DNA of 64,000 nt from Clostridium pascui. GTDB taxonomy: Bacteria > Bacillota > Clostridia > Clostridiales > Clostridiaceae. The translations under genes and the position numbers were made by a program. A model generated the notes under the pieces. The model saw nothing but the letters and a program-made list of their open reading frames with translations. It did not search any database and had not been told where the DNA came from. Below, one piece after another: positions 9,055-17,453 of the stretch; the stretch's first letter is position 1, and the number at the start of each line of letters is the position of its first letter. The stretch spans positions 744,001 to 808,000 of the forward strand of contig NZ_JAFBDB010000001.1 in the NCBI RefSeq assembly GCF_016908015.1, given 5' to 3'.

Positions 9055-10581
9055 TTATTTTAACTCTCCTATTTCTTCTTCTACTATTTCCACCAGCTTA
9101 TGACTTGATACTAGCTTAAAACATTTATTTATATCTAGGTACATAATTCTATCATTTTCTAAAGTGGCAACTTCTTCTCTTATTTTATCATAAGCTGCTC
9201 TTGTTGCTGGGGCAAGTTTTTCCACCGCGCCAAAATCTATTGCTTGCGCTGAGGTCATTATCTCTATAGCAAGGACATTCATAACGTTATTTAAAATCTC
9301 TCTAGATTTTCTAGCTGAAATAGAACCCATGCTAACATGATCCTCTTGATTAGCTGAAGTAGGTATAGAATCTACACATGCTGGATGTGCTAATACTTTA
9401 TTTTCAGACACTAAAGCTGCAGCAACATATTGTGGTATCATAAATCCACAATTTAATCCACCATTTTTAACTAAAAACGCTGGTAATCCACTTGATGAAG
9501 GATTTACAAGTCTATCAATTCTTCTTTCACTAACATTGGCAAGTTCAGCCACAGCAATTCCTAAAAAATCAAACGCTAATGCCATTGGTTGTCCGTGAAA
9601 ATTTCCTCCTGATATAACCTGTCTATCATCTGCAAATATTAACGGATTATCTGTAGCCGAATTGATTTCTGTGCTAACTCTATCTACGACATAATCTATA
9701 GCATCTCTGCTAGCACCATGAATTTGAGGTACACATCTTAAAGTGTAAGCATCCTGTACCCTTATCTCACCTTGTCTAGAAGTGGACTTACTACCATTTA
9801 ATATTTTAAGCATATTTTGTGCACATATAATTTGACCATTATGAGGTCTCACTTGCTGAACTTTTTCATCATAAGCATCTACTATTCCATTTAATGCTTC
9901 TGCTGTCATAGCTGCAGCTATATCTGCAAGCTTTGTAAGCTTTTTTGCATCATAAGCTGCTAATGCTCCAACAGCTGTTAAAACTTGAGTACCATTTATT
10001 AGTGCCAAACCTTCTTTTGAAATCAGCTCAACTTTGTCTATTTTTGCTTTATCCATGGCATCTTTACCTGATAATCGTTTCCCTTGATAAATAGCTTCTC
10101 CTTCTCCTAGCATTACTAAAACCATATGAGCTAATGGACACAAGTCACCACTAGCACCTACAGAGCCTTTTTCTGGTATTATGGGATGCACACCCTTATT
10201 TAACATTTCTATTAATGTATTTAACACACTTAATCTTATTCCAGAATAGCCCTTTGATAAAGCATTAGCTCTTAAAAGCATAACTGCCCTTACAACTTCT
10301 TCAGGATAAGGATTACCTACTCCACAAGCATCACTTACAATTAAATTCTTTTGAAGTTCTTTAGTTTGATCCTTTGATATAACAACATCACTAAATAATC
10401 CAAATCCTGTAGTAATTCCGTATATAACTTCTCCACCATCCACAAATTCATCTACTAATGCTCTCGATTTGTTTACTCTTGCAATTGCTTCCTTAGTTAA
10501 TTCAACTTTATAATTTTCTCTGGCAACCTTTACAAGATCCTCTAAAGTTAAACTATTTCCATCAATATATATAATACTCAT
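9055..10581 (-). CDS. hutH: Histidine ammonia-lyase
   Basis: 508 aa, full family length, start ATG after AAAGGGGG. It deaminates L-histidine to trans-urocanate and ammonia. The Ala-Ser-Gly triplet that cyclises to the MIO electrophile is in GSVGASGDLCPLAHM (about 143-145). The active-site segments GITTGFG and QPMALAFDF and the NQEDHVSMG region are also conserved. It is the last gene of the hut operon, separated from the transporter gene by a 12-bp stem (10621-10660). No terminator was seen between its stop and the brnQ promoter. Confidence 0.97.
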   Translation of the reverse strand: MSIIYIDGNSLTLEDLVKVARENYKVELTKEAIARVNKSRALVDEFVDGGEVIYGITTGFGLFSDVVISKDQTKELQKNLIVSDACGVGNPYPEEVVRAVMLLRANALSKGYSGIRLSVLNTLIEMLNKGVHPIIPEKGSVGASGDLCPLAHMVLVMLGEGEAIYQGKRLSGKDAMDKAKIDKVELISKEGLALINGTQVLTAVGALAAYDAKKLTKLADIAAAMTAEALNGIVDAYDEKVQQVRPHNGQIICAQNMLKILNGSKSTSRQGEIRVQDAYTLRCVPQIHGASRDAIDYVVDRVSTEINSATDNPLIFADDRQVISGGNFHGQPMALAFDFLGIAVAELANVSERRIDRLVNPSSSGLPAFLVKNGGLNCGFMIPQYVAAALVSENKVLAHPACVDSIPTSANQEDHVSMGSISARKSREILNNVMNVLAIEIMTSAQAIDFGAVEKLAPATRAAYDKIREEVATLENDRIMYLDINKCFKLVSSHKLVEIVEEEIGELK

Positions 10582-10620
10582 TTAAGAAATCCCCCTTTAG
10601 CTTTTAGTTAAATAAGTTTT

Positions 10621-10660
10621 ATACACCTTCTAAGATTATCTTCTATCCTAGAAGGTGTAT
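10621..10660 (-). terminator. Intercistronic stem-loop between the yuiF-like gene and hutH
   Basis: A perfect 12-bp repeat ATACACCTTCTA / TAGAAGGTGTAT with a 16-nt loop. The minus-strand downstream run is only AAAAC, so it is a weak terminator at best. It may be partial, or a stabilising or processing hairpin that sets hutH expression. Confidence 0.5.
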
Positions 10661-10671
10661 TTGTTATTCTT

Positions 10672-11979
10672 TTATGTGAACATAAGAGCTCCTATCAAAC
10701 CTAATATAAAAAGTGGTATATTATAGTGTAGAAAAGTAGGAACACAGGTGTCCCAAATATGATCATGCTGCCCATCTACACTCAACCCTGCTGTTGGTCC
10801 TAGTGCAGTATCTGATGCAGGAGAGCCGGCATCTCCTAGAGCACCTGCAATAGCTATCAATAGTATGGTAGACTTTGGACTAAACCCTATAGCTATACAA
10901 AGAGGTACATATATTGCTGCAAGAATCGGAACTGTTCCAAAAGATGTCCCAATTCCCATAGTTACTAGTAATCCCAATAATAACATAACAAAGGCCGCAA
11001 CAGGTTTACTTCCACCCATAGCTCCAGCGGCTGCATTTACTAAACTTTCAACACCACCAGTTTCTCTAATTACAGCTGCATAACCAGCTGCTACTAGCAT
11101 AACAAATGCTATAAGTCCCATCATTTTAATACCACCACTAAGCATTTCATCCATATCACTCCATTTGATTGCTCTTGCCCCTATCATGATGGCAAGCCCT
11201 ACAATTGCTCCAAGTGGCAATGATCCAAATGCTAGTTGAATACCTAATGCTGCAACTCCAGCTAATAGTGTAGCTATATGAGCTGAGGTAACCTTAACTT
11301 CTTCTTTTACTGCTGCTACCTGTTCTTCTTCTATGGATACAATCTCATAATCTCTTGGTTTTCTATAGGTAAATAAAGAAATAATAAAACCAACTAGCAT
11401 GGCAAGTCCCCCAACCCAAGTAGCCTTCCATACCATATCCAGAGTTACAGGCATTCCATTGGCTACCATTTGGTCCTTTATTATTCCATGAAATATTAGT
11501 CCATAACCGATAGGCCAAGCAATGTATGGAGCTTTTAATCCAAAAGCTAAGGCACATGCCGCTCCTCTTCTATCCATTTTAAGTTTATTCATTAATGATA
11601 ATAGTGGTGGTATAAGAATTGGTATAAAAGCTATATGAACGGGTATAACTGTTCCTGACAAACAAGCAACTATTGCAAATATAAATAGCAAAATAATCTT
11701 TTTCCCCTTTATCCATCCAGCAATTTTTATAGAGAGAACCTCTGCTGCTCCCGTTTTGTGTATGGCTGCTGCTAATGCTCCAAGCAAAATATAACTTAAT
11801 GCCGTTTGTGAGTTTCCTCCCATACCTCCAATTAATACTTCCATAGTTTTAGAAATAGGCATGCCCGCTGCAGTTCCACCTACTAGAGCGGCAAGTATTA
11901 AAGCAATGAGAACATTTAACTTTAAAAGACATAGTATTGACATCACTAAAACTGATAGTATTACAGGATTTGTTAACAT
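10672..11979 (-). CDS. Putative histidine permease, YuiF/NhaC-like Na+/H+ antiporter family
   Basis: 435 aa, about 11-12 membrane segments. The sequence is typical of the B. subtilis YuiF-like family, often annotated as Na+/H+ antiporter family protein and proposed in comparative genomics as a histidine permease. The conserved re-entrant-like GIGTSFGTVPILAAIY and GDAGSPASDTALGPT segments near the C-terminus are present. Position inside the hut operon, just before hutH, supports histidine uptake; this is inference from context. Start ATG after CAAGGGGGA. Confidence 0.82.
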   Translation of the reverse strand: MLTNPVILSVLVMSILCLLKLNVLIALILAALVGGTAAGMPISKTMEVLIGGMGGNSQTALSYILLGALAAAIHKTGAAEVLSIKIAGWIKGKKIILLFIFAIVACLSGTVIPVHIAFIPILIPPLLSLMNKLKMDRRGAACALAFGLKAPYIAWPIGYGLIFHGIIKDQMVANGMPVTLDMVWKATWVGGLAMLVGFIISLFTYRKPRDYEIVSIEEEQVAAVKEEVKVTSAHIATLLAGVAALGIQLAFGSLPLGAIVGLAIMIGARAIKWSDMDEMLSGGIKMMGLIAFVMLVAAGYAAVIRETGGVESLVNAAAGAMGGSKPVAAFVMLLLGLLVTMGIGTSFGTVPILAAIYVPLCIAIGFSPKSTILLIAIAGALGDAGSPASDTALGPTAGLSVDGQHDHIWDTCVPTFLHYNIPLFILGLIGALMFT

Positions 11980-12042
11980 ATAATTTCCCCCTTGTTTTTT
12001 AACATTTATATGAACATATATCCTTTTATTTAATCTAATAAG

Positions 12043-13362
12043 CTAAAAAAATAAATACACAATTGGTGCGGATATAATCAAAGACAGCACTACCCTTTCA
12101 AACCATATAATCACAATATCCTTTAAACTAATATCTATATCTGTGGCTAAAATACAAGGCACTGATGCTGATAAAAATAATATTTCAGATATACAAATTA
12201 CTGCAATTATAAATTTTGTACTAAACGCCGCTCCTGTAGCTATAATAGCAGGCACATACATATCAGCTAAAGTTATAGCGCTAGCTTTTGCTGCTAATAA
12301 TGGATCTGGTATCTTAAGCAATACCGTAAAAGGATAAAATAAATATCCAAAGACATCAAAAACTTTTGTATATTCTGCAGCTAACAATGAAAGAACACCT
12401 ATGGACATAATATTAGGCCCAATATTTATAGCAAGTTTAATACCATCCCTAAGATTAGAAATAACATTTTGTAACAAAGAAGGAGCTTTTTCCATGGTCT
12501 TCATTCCTTCTTCCCAAGCCCTTTTAAAAGTATCACCCTTTTTTACTGATTCTAAATCAGGTTCTACATTATTATAATAGGTTCCTGGTTTTTTACTCAA
12601 AGGATATATTCTCGCTGTTATAGCTGTTACAATAAATGTAACTACCAAACTAATACAAAAGAAAGCATTCCAGTGTTCCATAATTCCTAAAGTATTTGCA
12701 ACAATAATCATAAAGGTTGCAGAAACAGTTGAAAACCCAGTGGCTATTATTGCTGCTTCTTTTGTATTATATTTTCCTTCTTTATAAACCCTATTGGTAA
12801 CCAATAATGCCAACGAATAACTTCCTACAAAGGATGCTACTGCATCGATTGCAGAACGTCCAGGAGTTTTCCATATTGGTCTCATTATAGGCCTCATAAA
12901 TACCCCAATTAACTCCATCAATCCATAATCTACAAGAAAAGCTAAAAACACAGAGCCTATAGGAACAATAGCAATTACTGGAACAACAACAACTTTAAAT
13001 ACATAAGGAACCATGTTAGGGTCTAATAAGATTGCAGGACCTACATTGAATATAGCCATGAATGCTGTTATTAAACCTATTATATTTAAGAAAGAAAATA
13101 TTGTAGTTGTTTTGCTTTTGTTCCAGGTCTTATTAATGAAAGGTGATATAGTGCCTATGCTTATCATTATGCCGCCATAAATTGGTATGAAATATGGGAT
13201 TTTTATAATCGATTTAACAATATGATCTACAGGAATAGTCTTTCTACCTGCAAAATTAATTGAAACAAAGAACATGAATATACCAATTAAACTGTAACCA
13301 ACCAATTTTAATCCACTTATATTCCTATTCCTTTTTTCAGAAGTATTTACCATGTCACTCAT
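12043..13362 (-). CDS. YjiH-family membrane protein with nucleoside-recognition (Gate) domain
   Basis: 439 aa, about 10-11 membrane segments. It matches YjiH-type proteins, whose conserved Gate domain is also found in nucleoside transporters and SpmA/SpmB; see PGRSAIDAVASFVGSYS in the middle and ADMYVPAI near the C-terminus. The substrate is not known. Its place between fchA and the YuiF-like permease suggests it moves histidine, urocanate or a pathway product such as glutamate or formamide (inference). The start ATG at 13362 follows a weak AATGGGAG site. Confidence 0.8.
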   Translation of the reverse strand: MSDMVNTSEKRNRNISGLKLVGYSLIGIFMFFVSINFAGRKTIPVDHIVKSIIKIPYFIPIYGGIMISIGTISPFINKTWNKSKTTTIFSFLNIIGLITAFMAIFNVGPAILLDPNMVPYVFKVVVVPVIAIVPIGSVFLAFLVDYGLMELIGVFMRPIMRPIWKTPGRSAIDAVASFVGSYSLALLVTNRVYKEGKYNTKEAAIIATGFSTVSATFMIIVANTLGIMEHWNAFFCISLVVTFIVTAITARIYPLSKKPGTYYNNVEPDLESVKKGDTFKRAWEEGMKTMEKAPSLLQNVISNLRDGIKLAINIGPNIMSIGVLSLLAAEYTKVFDVFGYLFYPFTVLLKIPDPLLAAKASAITLADMYVPAIIATGAAFSTKFIIAVICISEILFLSASVPCILATDIDISLKDIVIIWFERVVLSLIISAPIVYLFF

Positions 13363-13495
13363 ACTTCTTCACTCCCATTTTAAATAATTAATATCTAGGG
13401 GATAAAAATTACCTATACCTTTTTGTCTCTCTTTCCCACCTCCAAATTATTGTTAATACATATAGTTTTCACTTGTTACACCTCTTTACGTAAAT

Positions 13496-14068
13496 TTAGC
13501 CCTTAAGGCATTGGCCTAAACTACTCATTTCCTTTTGAAATTCTACTTTAATATTTTCATCTTTAATTAGCGGAAGGTTAGCTTCTATATTTAATATACA
13601 ACCTGAAATTGCTGCATTTAAAAGTAATTTTCCTTCCTCTAAATCCGAAGAAGCATTGGGATTAGATTTGCCCTTCATTACGGCATAAAGATCAAAAATT
13701 TCTCTGCAAAGGTTTCCATTATTTAATGGAACAGTAGCTGCCCCTATTGCCGCCTCTTGAACAGCTTGACTGCGAGCTAATTTCTCATCTTCAGTTTCCT
13801 TAGGCATAGCATAAGCTTCTATTATTTTTTTAAACGAATCCGTATCCTTTACTGCCCCATCAAGTAAATTTTTACCGATTTCATCTAACTTATCAGCAAT
13901 ACAAATATACTTCTCCGCTGAAAGTCCATATTCCTTTTTAGTAGATAATCTAGCTACCATGCCAATAAGTCCTGCAGCCATTGCTCCTGCTAAAGCCGCT
14001 GCTGATCCTCCACCTACTGTAAAATCTCTGGAATCGATAATTTTATTTAGTGTATCAATATAATTCAT
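13496..14068 (-). CDS. fchA: Formimidoyltetrahydrofolate cyclodeaminase
   Basis: 190 aa from the ATG at 14068, which follows the hutI stop by one base and has AAAAAGG nine bases upstream; an ATG at 14077 lies against the site and is less likely. The enzyme converts 5-formimino-THF to 5,10-methenyl-THF and ammonia. The family signature GGGSAAALAGAMAAGL is at 20-35, and the all-helical fold fits the rest. It belongs to the hut operon and would take the formimino group from formiminoglutamate after transfer to THF. The matching glutamate formimidoyltransferase is not in this window. Confidence 0.93.
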   Translation of the reverse strand: MNYIDTLNKIIDSRDFTVGGGSAAALAGAMAAGLIGMVARLSTKKEYGLSAEKYICIADKLDEIGKNLLDGAVKDTDSFKKIIEAYAMPKETEDEKLARSQAVQEAAIGAATVPLNNGNLCREIFDLYAVMKGKSNPNASSDLEEGKLLLNAAISGCILNIEANLPLIKDENIKVEFQKEMSSLGQCLKG

Positions 14069-14069
14069 A

Positions 14070-15371
14070 TTAATCATCCTTTTTCACAGTATTGTTAATA
14101 AAAGAAAACCCTGATAAGTTATTTTCTATTACAACTTTTCCCCTCTTTATTACCTTTTCCACAACATTTCCACCCAAGCGATATACCACATCCTCATAGG
14201 TGTCAACATCCCATATTTGAATATCTGCAAGCTTTCCAACTTCAAGTGTTCCCCTATCATGTTCTAACCCCAAAGCAATTGCTCCACCTAAGGTAGCAGC
14301 CCTTAATGCCTCTGCTGCACTCATCCTATGTCTTCTACAGGCAAGAGCCATGACAAACTGCATTGATTCGTTCCAACAGCCTGGACAACAATTAGTAGCT
14401 AATGCTATAGTCATGCCTTCTTCTATCATTGACCTTGGATCAAAGGGTTTTGTATGACTTACAGCAAAATCAATTGCTGGAAGTAGTACTCCTGGTACAT
14501 TGGCTTTTGCTAATTTATTTAGTACAGACCTTGGTGTGTAATTTAGATGATCTGCTGAAATCATTTTCATATCTGCTGCTAAGTCGGACCCTCCTATATA
14601 AGAATAAGCATCCGTGTGTATCTTAGGTTCAATACCGAGATCTCTTGCAGCTTGAAGTATTCTTTCACATTCTTTTGCAGTATAATGCCCATCATCACAC
14701 CATATATCACAGAACTTTGCTAACTCAAGCTTTGCCACCCAGGGTATCATTTCTTCTATTAGTGTATCTATATATTTTTCACGTGGTATATCATCTGGCC
14801 AACCATGAGCTCCTAAAAAAGTAGAAACTATGTCTATGGGCAAGCTTTCATTTAATTGTTCGTTAATCTTCAACATTTTTATTTCATCTACAGTAGTAAG
14901 TCCATATCCACTTTTGCTTTCTACAGTTGTAGTTCCAGAACTTAGCATGTTGTATAGTCTACTTGCAGCTGTTTTATATAAGGATTCTGTTGAAGCATTT
15001 CTGGTCATTTCTACCGTTACCATTATCCCTGTCTTAATTCCCATGTCCTGTAATACTTTTGGGTCATCTGTAGTTAATCTAGCAGCATACTCCTTAACTC
15101 TGGATCCACCAAAAATTAAATGAGTATGAGCATCAATAAAGCCAGGCACTACTACTTTTCCTTTAGCACTTATTATTCTTGCTTTACTGCAATCCACTAG
15201 CCCTATTACTTCTTCTCTAGACCCTACTGCAACGATTTTTTCTCCTTTTATTGCAATCCATCCATTTTCAATTAGTCCGATTTGATCTATAGAATCTTTC
15301 TTACAAGTTACTAATTGTGAACAATCTTCAATAAGTAAATCAACTTTTGATTTACATTTCTCTTTTTCCAT
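14070..15371 (-). CDS. hutI: Imidazolonepropionase
   Basis: 433 aa, slightly longer than the roughly 405-420 aa usual for the family, start ATG after AGGAGAG. It hydrolyses 4-imidazolone-5-propionate to N-formimino-L-glutamate. As an amidohydrolase it shows the metal-binding GFIDAHTHL motif (near residue 80), the HTDAYSYIGGSDLAA region and SADHL. The CCPGCWNESM stretch follows the usual ATNCCPG element. Operon position: 105 nt after hutU and directly coupled to fchA. Confidence 0.96.
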   Translation of the reverse strand: MEKEKCKSKVDLLIEDCSQLVTCKKDSIDQIGLIENGWIAIKGEKIVAVGSREEVIGLVDCSKARIISAKGKVVVPGFIDAHTHLIFGGSRVKEYAARLTTDDPKVLQDMGIKTGIMVTVEMTRNASTESLYKTAASRLYNMLSSGTTTVESKSGYGLTTVDEIKMLKINEQLNESLPIDIVSTFLGAHGWPDDIPREKYIDTLIEEMIPWVAKLELAKFCDIWCDDGHYTAKECERILQAARDLGIEPKIHTDAYSYIGGSDLAADMKMISADHLNYTPRSVLNKLAKANVPGVLLPAIDFAVSHTKPFDPRSMIEEGMTIALATNCCPGCWNESMQFVMALACRRHRMSAAEALRAATLGGAIALGLEHDRGTLEVGKLADIQIWDVDTYEDVVYRLGGNVVEKVIKRGKVVIENNLSGFSFINNTVKKDD

Positions 15372-15475
15372 TTAAGCTCTCCTCTAATAATGTAATTTGT
15401 ACCTCTCCATTTCTGAAGAGGTACAACTGCAATAAAATTATGAGTTATATTAATATTTTAATGGTTCGATAAATA

Positions 15476-17185
15476 TTATCTTGGAGCTTTCCCATTTGGT
15501 CCAAATGTTGCTTCTGGTGTCCACCATAATGGAACCTTAATACTATCAGTTGTATATTTTCCTCTTCCTTCAGCAATTTCCCTTGAAGTTTCATATCCAG
15601 CTTGAGCATGTCTTATAATACCTATTCCGGAGTCTGTTGCCATACAAACTTCAAGTCTCATAGCTGCTTCATCAGTACCATCTGCAATCATTGTAACTCC
15701 TGTATGCACTGCTTCACCCATGGAGTAGTTAGATTGTATAGCTATTAAGTCACACATTCCTACAGCATTAAGCAATCCATTTAAATATGGCCAGTCAGAA
15801 ATTAAATCACTGCCATCTTTCATATTTTCCGATTCAAAAGTTGGGTTAACTATAGAACCGCAGTCTAAATTATCTCTTGAGAAGGCTACAGGTCCCTTAA
15901 TTTCTCCCTTTTTGATAAGTTCGTTTACAGCTAATGCAAATTTCTTACGTTCCCCAAATGCCATATAACAAACTCTTGCTGGAAGTCCTTCTATTGGAAG
16001 ATGCTTATGAGCAAGCGTAATCCATCTTGTTACTAGTGGGTCATTTTTAAATAACTCTAATGCAAGAGCATCTGTTTTAGCAAGATCTTCTGGATCTCCT
16101 GATATACAAGTCCATCTAAATGGTCCACGACCTTCACAGAATAGAGGACGAATATACTTAGCAACAAATCCAGGAATTATAAAAGCTTCTTCTTTAGGCA
16201 TTCCTGCGTCGCGACATTCTTTTCTTATACTTGTTCCATACTCAAACACTTCAACACCTTTTGCAAAATATGCATTCATCGCACGTAACTGCCTTATCAT
16301 AGTTTCTCTAGCATTCTCTAAGTAAAGTTCACGATTTTCAGCTCTAAACGCATCTGCTTCTTCTCCAGTATATCCAGATGGTATATAAGAAATCGGATCA
16401 TGACATGGACACATTTCACTTATTATATCTGGCATGAATCCTTTATTATATGCATATTCATATAAATCAGCCGCATTTCCAACAACTCCTATAGATAATG
16501 GTTCCTTCTTAGCTGCTGCAGCTGTAGCCATTTCTATAGCTTCGTCCATAGAATATACTATGGTATCCATGTAGTCCTTTTCTATACGTCTTCTAATTAC
16601 TCTTTCATCAGCATCAACTACTATAGCAACTCCACCATGCATTTTCATTGCCCAGCTTTGATTTCCGCCCATTCCACCTGCACCAGCAGTTAAGTAAATC
16701 CTTCCTGATAAATCTCCATTAAATTTCTGCATAGCTATAGCTGATAATGTTTCAAATGTTCCTTCTATAACACCCTGAGTTCCAATATATTCCCAAGGAG
16801 CAGCTGTATATTGAGCAAACATAGTTAAATTCTTATCCTGAAGATCATAAAATGTTGGCCAATCAGCCTTCATAATATTTGTAGTTGCCATAACAACACT
16901 TGGAGCATATTTGTGGGTTTTAAATATTGCTACTGGCATACCGGATTGTACAACTAAAGTTTCATCATCTTCTAATTCCTTAAGAGATTTAACTATGGCA
17001 TGATATGACTCCCAGTTTCTAGCGCACTTTCCATTACCGCCATAAATAACTAGTAATTCAGGTATTTCTGCATTTTCCATGTTGTTTTCTAACATTCTAA
17101 GTATAGTTTCTTGCTTCCAGCCTTTACATCTTAATGTTGAACCCCTTTGAGCTTTAACTGAATATAGAATTTCTGGCTTTTCCAT
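15476..17185 (-). CDS. hutU: Urocanate hydratase
   Basis: 569 aa, close to the 550-560 aa of characterised enzymes. It adds water to urocanate to give 4-imidazolone-5-propionate, using tightly bound NAD+ as an electrophile. The dinucleotide-binding TAGAGGMGGNQ motif (near 170) and the conserved VAFSRDNLDCGS segment are present. It is the first gene of the hut operon, about 55 nt after the predicted sigma54 start site, with an AGGGGGAA ribosome binding site. Confidence 0.97.
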   Translation of the reverse strand: MEKPEILYSVKAQRGSTLRCKGWKQETILRMLENNMENAEIPELLVIYGGNGKCARNWESYHAIVKSLKELEDDETLVVQSGMPVAIFKTHKYAPSVVMATTNIMKADWPTFYDLQDKNLTMFAQYTAAPWEYIGTQGVIEGTFETLSAIAMQKFNGDLSGRIYLTAGAGGMGGNQSWAMKMHGGVAIVVDADERVIRRRIEKDYMDTIVYSMDEAIEMATAAAAKKEPLSIGVVGNAADLYEYAYNKGFMPDIISEMCPCHDPISYIPSGYTGEEADAFRAENRELYLENARETMIRQLRAMNAYFAKGVEVFEYGTSIRKECRDAGMPKEEAFIIPGFVAKYIRPLFCEGRGPFRWTCISGDPEDLAKTDALALELFKNDPLVTRWITLAHKHLPIEGLPARVCYMAFGERKKFALAVNELIKKGEIKGPVAFSRDNLDCGSIVNPTFESENMKDGSDLISDWPYLNGLLNAVGMCDLIAIQSNYSMGEAVHTGVTMIADGTDEAAMRLEVCMATDSGIGIIRHAQAGYETSREIAEGRGKYTTDSIKVPLWWTPEATFGPNGKAPR

Positions 17186-17250
17186 AACAATTTCCCCCTT
17201 AATCTTATATGTTTTTATTTATTAATTAACTTCTTTACACATTTATATAT

Positions 17251-17267
17251 AGCAAATGCCATGCCAA
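17251..17267 (-). promoter_or_regulatory. Sigma54 (-24/-12) promoter of the hut operon
   Basis: The minus strand reads TTGGCATGGCATTTGCT. GG (17264-17265) and GC (17252-17253) are separated by exactly 10 bp, as in the TGGCAC-N5-TTGCW consensus; only the last C of TGGCAC differs. The predicted start is near 17240, about 55 nt before hutU. Confidence 0.87.
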
Positions 17268-17348
17268 TAGAATTTTTTAAATATATTACATCAAAACAAT
17301 AGACTTTGGTATTTATTTGGCGTAAATGTTATGACTTATAAATATCTA

Positions 17349-17367
17349 TTGCATAGTTTTTATGCAA
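17349..17367. promoter_or_regulatory. Upstream activator site 1 for the hut activator
   Basis: Perfect palindrome TTGCATA-N5-TATGCAA, centred about 93 bp upstream of the -24 element. The same arms and spacing recur at 17414-17432 and a half site TTGCATA lies at 17394-17400. Paired dyads at this distance fit enhancer sites of a sigma54 activator. Confidence 0.75.
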
Positions 17368-17403
17368 TTATCATTGTAACCCTTGTAAAATTATTGCATA
17401 AAA

Positions 17404-17442
17404 AATTTGCCTATTGCATAATTTTTATGCAATAGGCAAATT
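17404..17442 (-). terminator. Terminator of the sigma54 activator gene, containing activator site 2
   Basis: A 17-bp stem (17404-17420 with 17426-17442, 5-nt loop) lies 11 nt after the regulator's stop codon and is followed by TTTT on the minus strand. Its apical 7 bp are the palindrome TTGCATA-N5-TATGCAA (17414-17432), identical in arms to site 1, so one sequence seems to serve as both terminator and activator site. Confidence 0.8.
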
Positions 17443-17453
17443 CTTTATAATAT

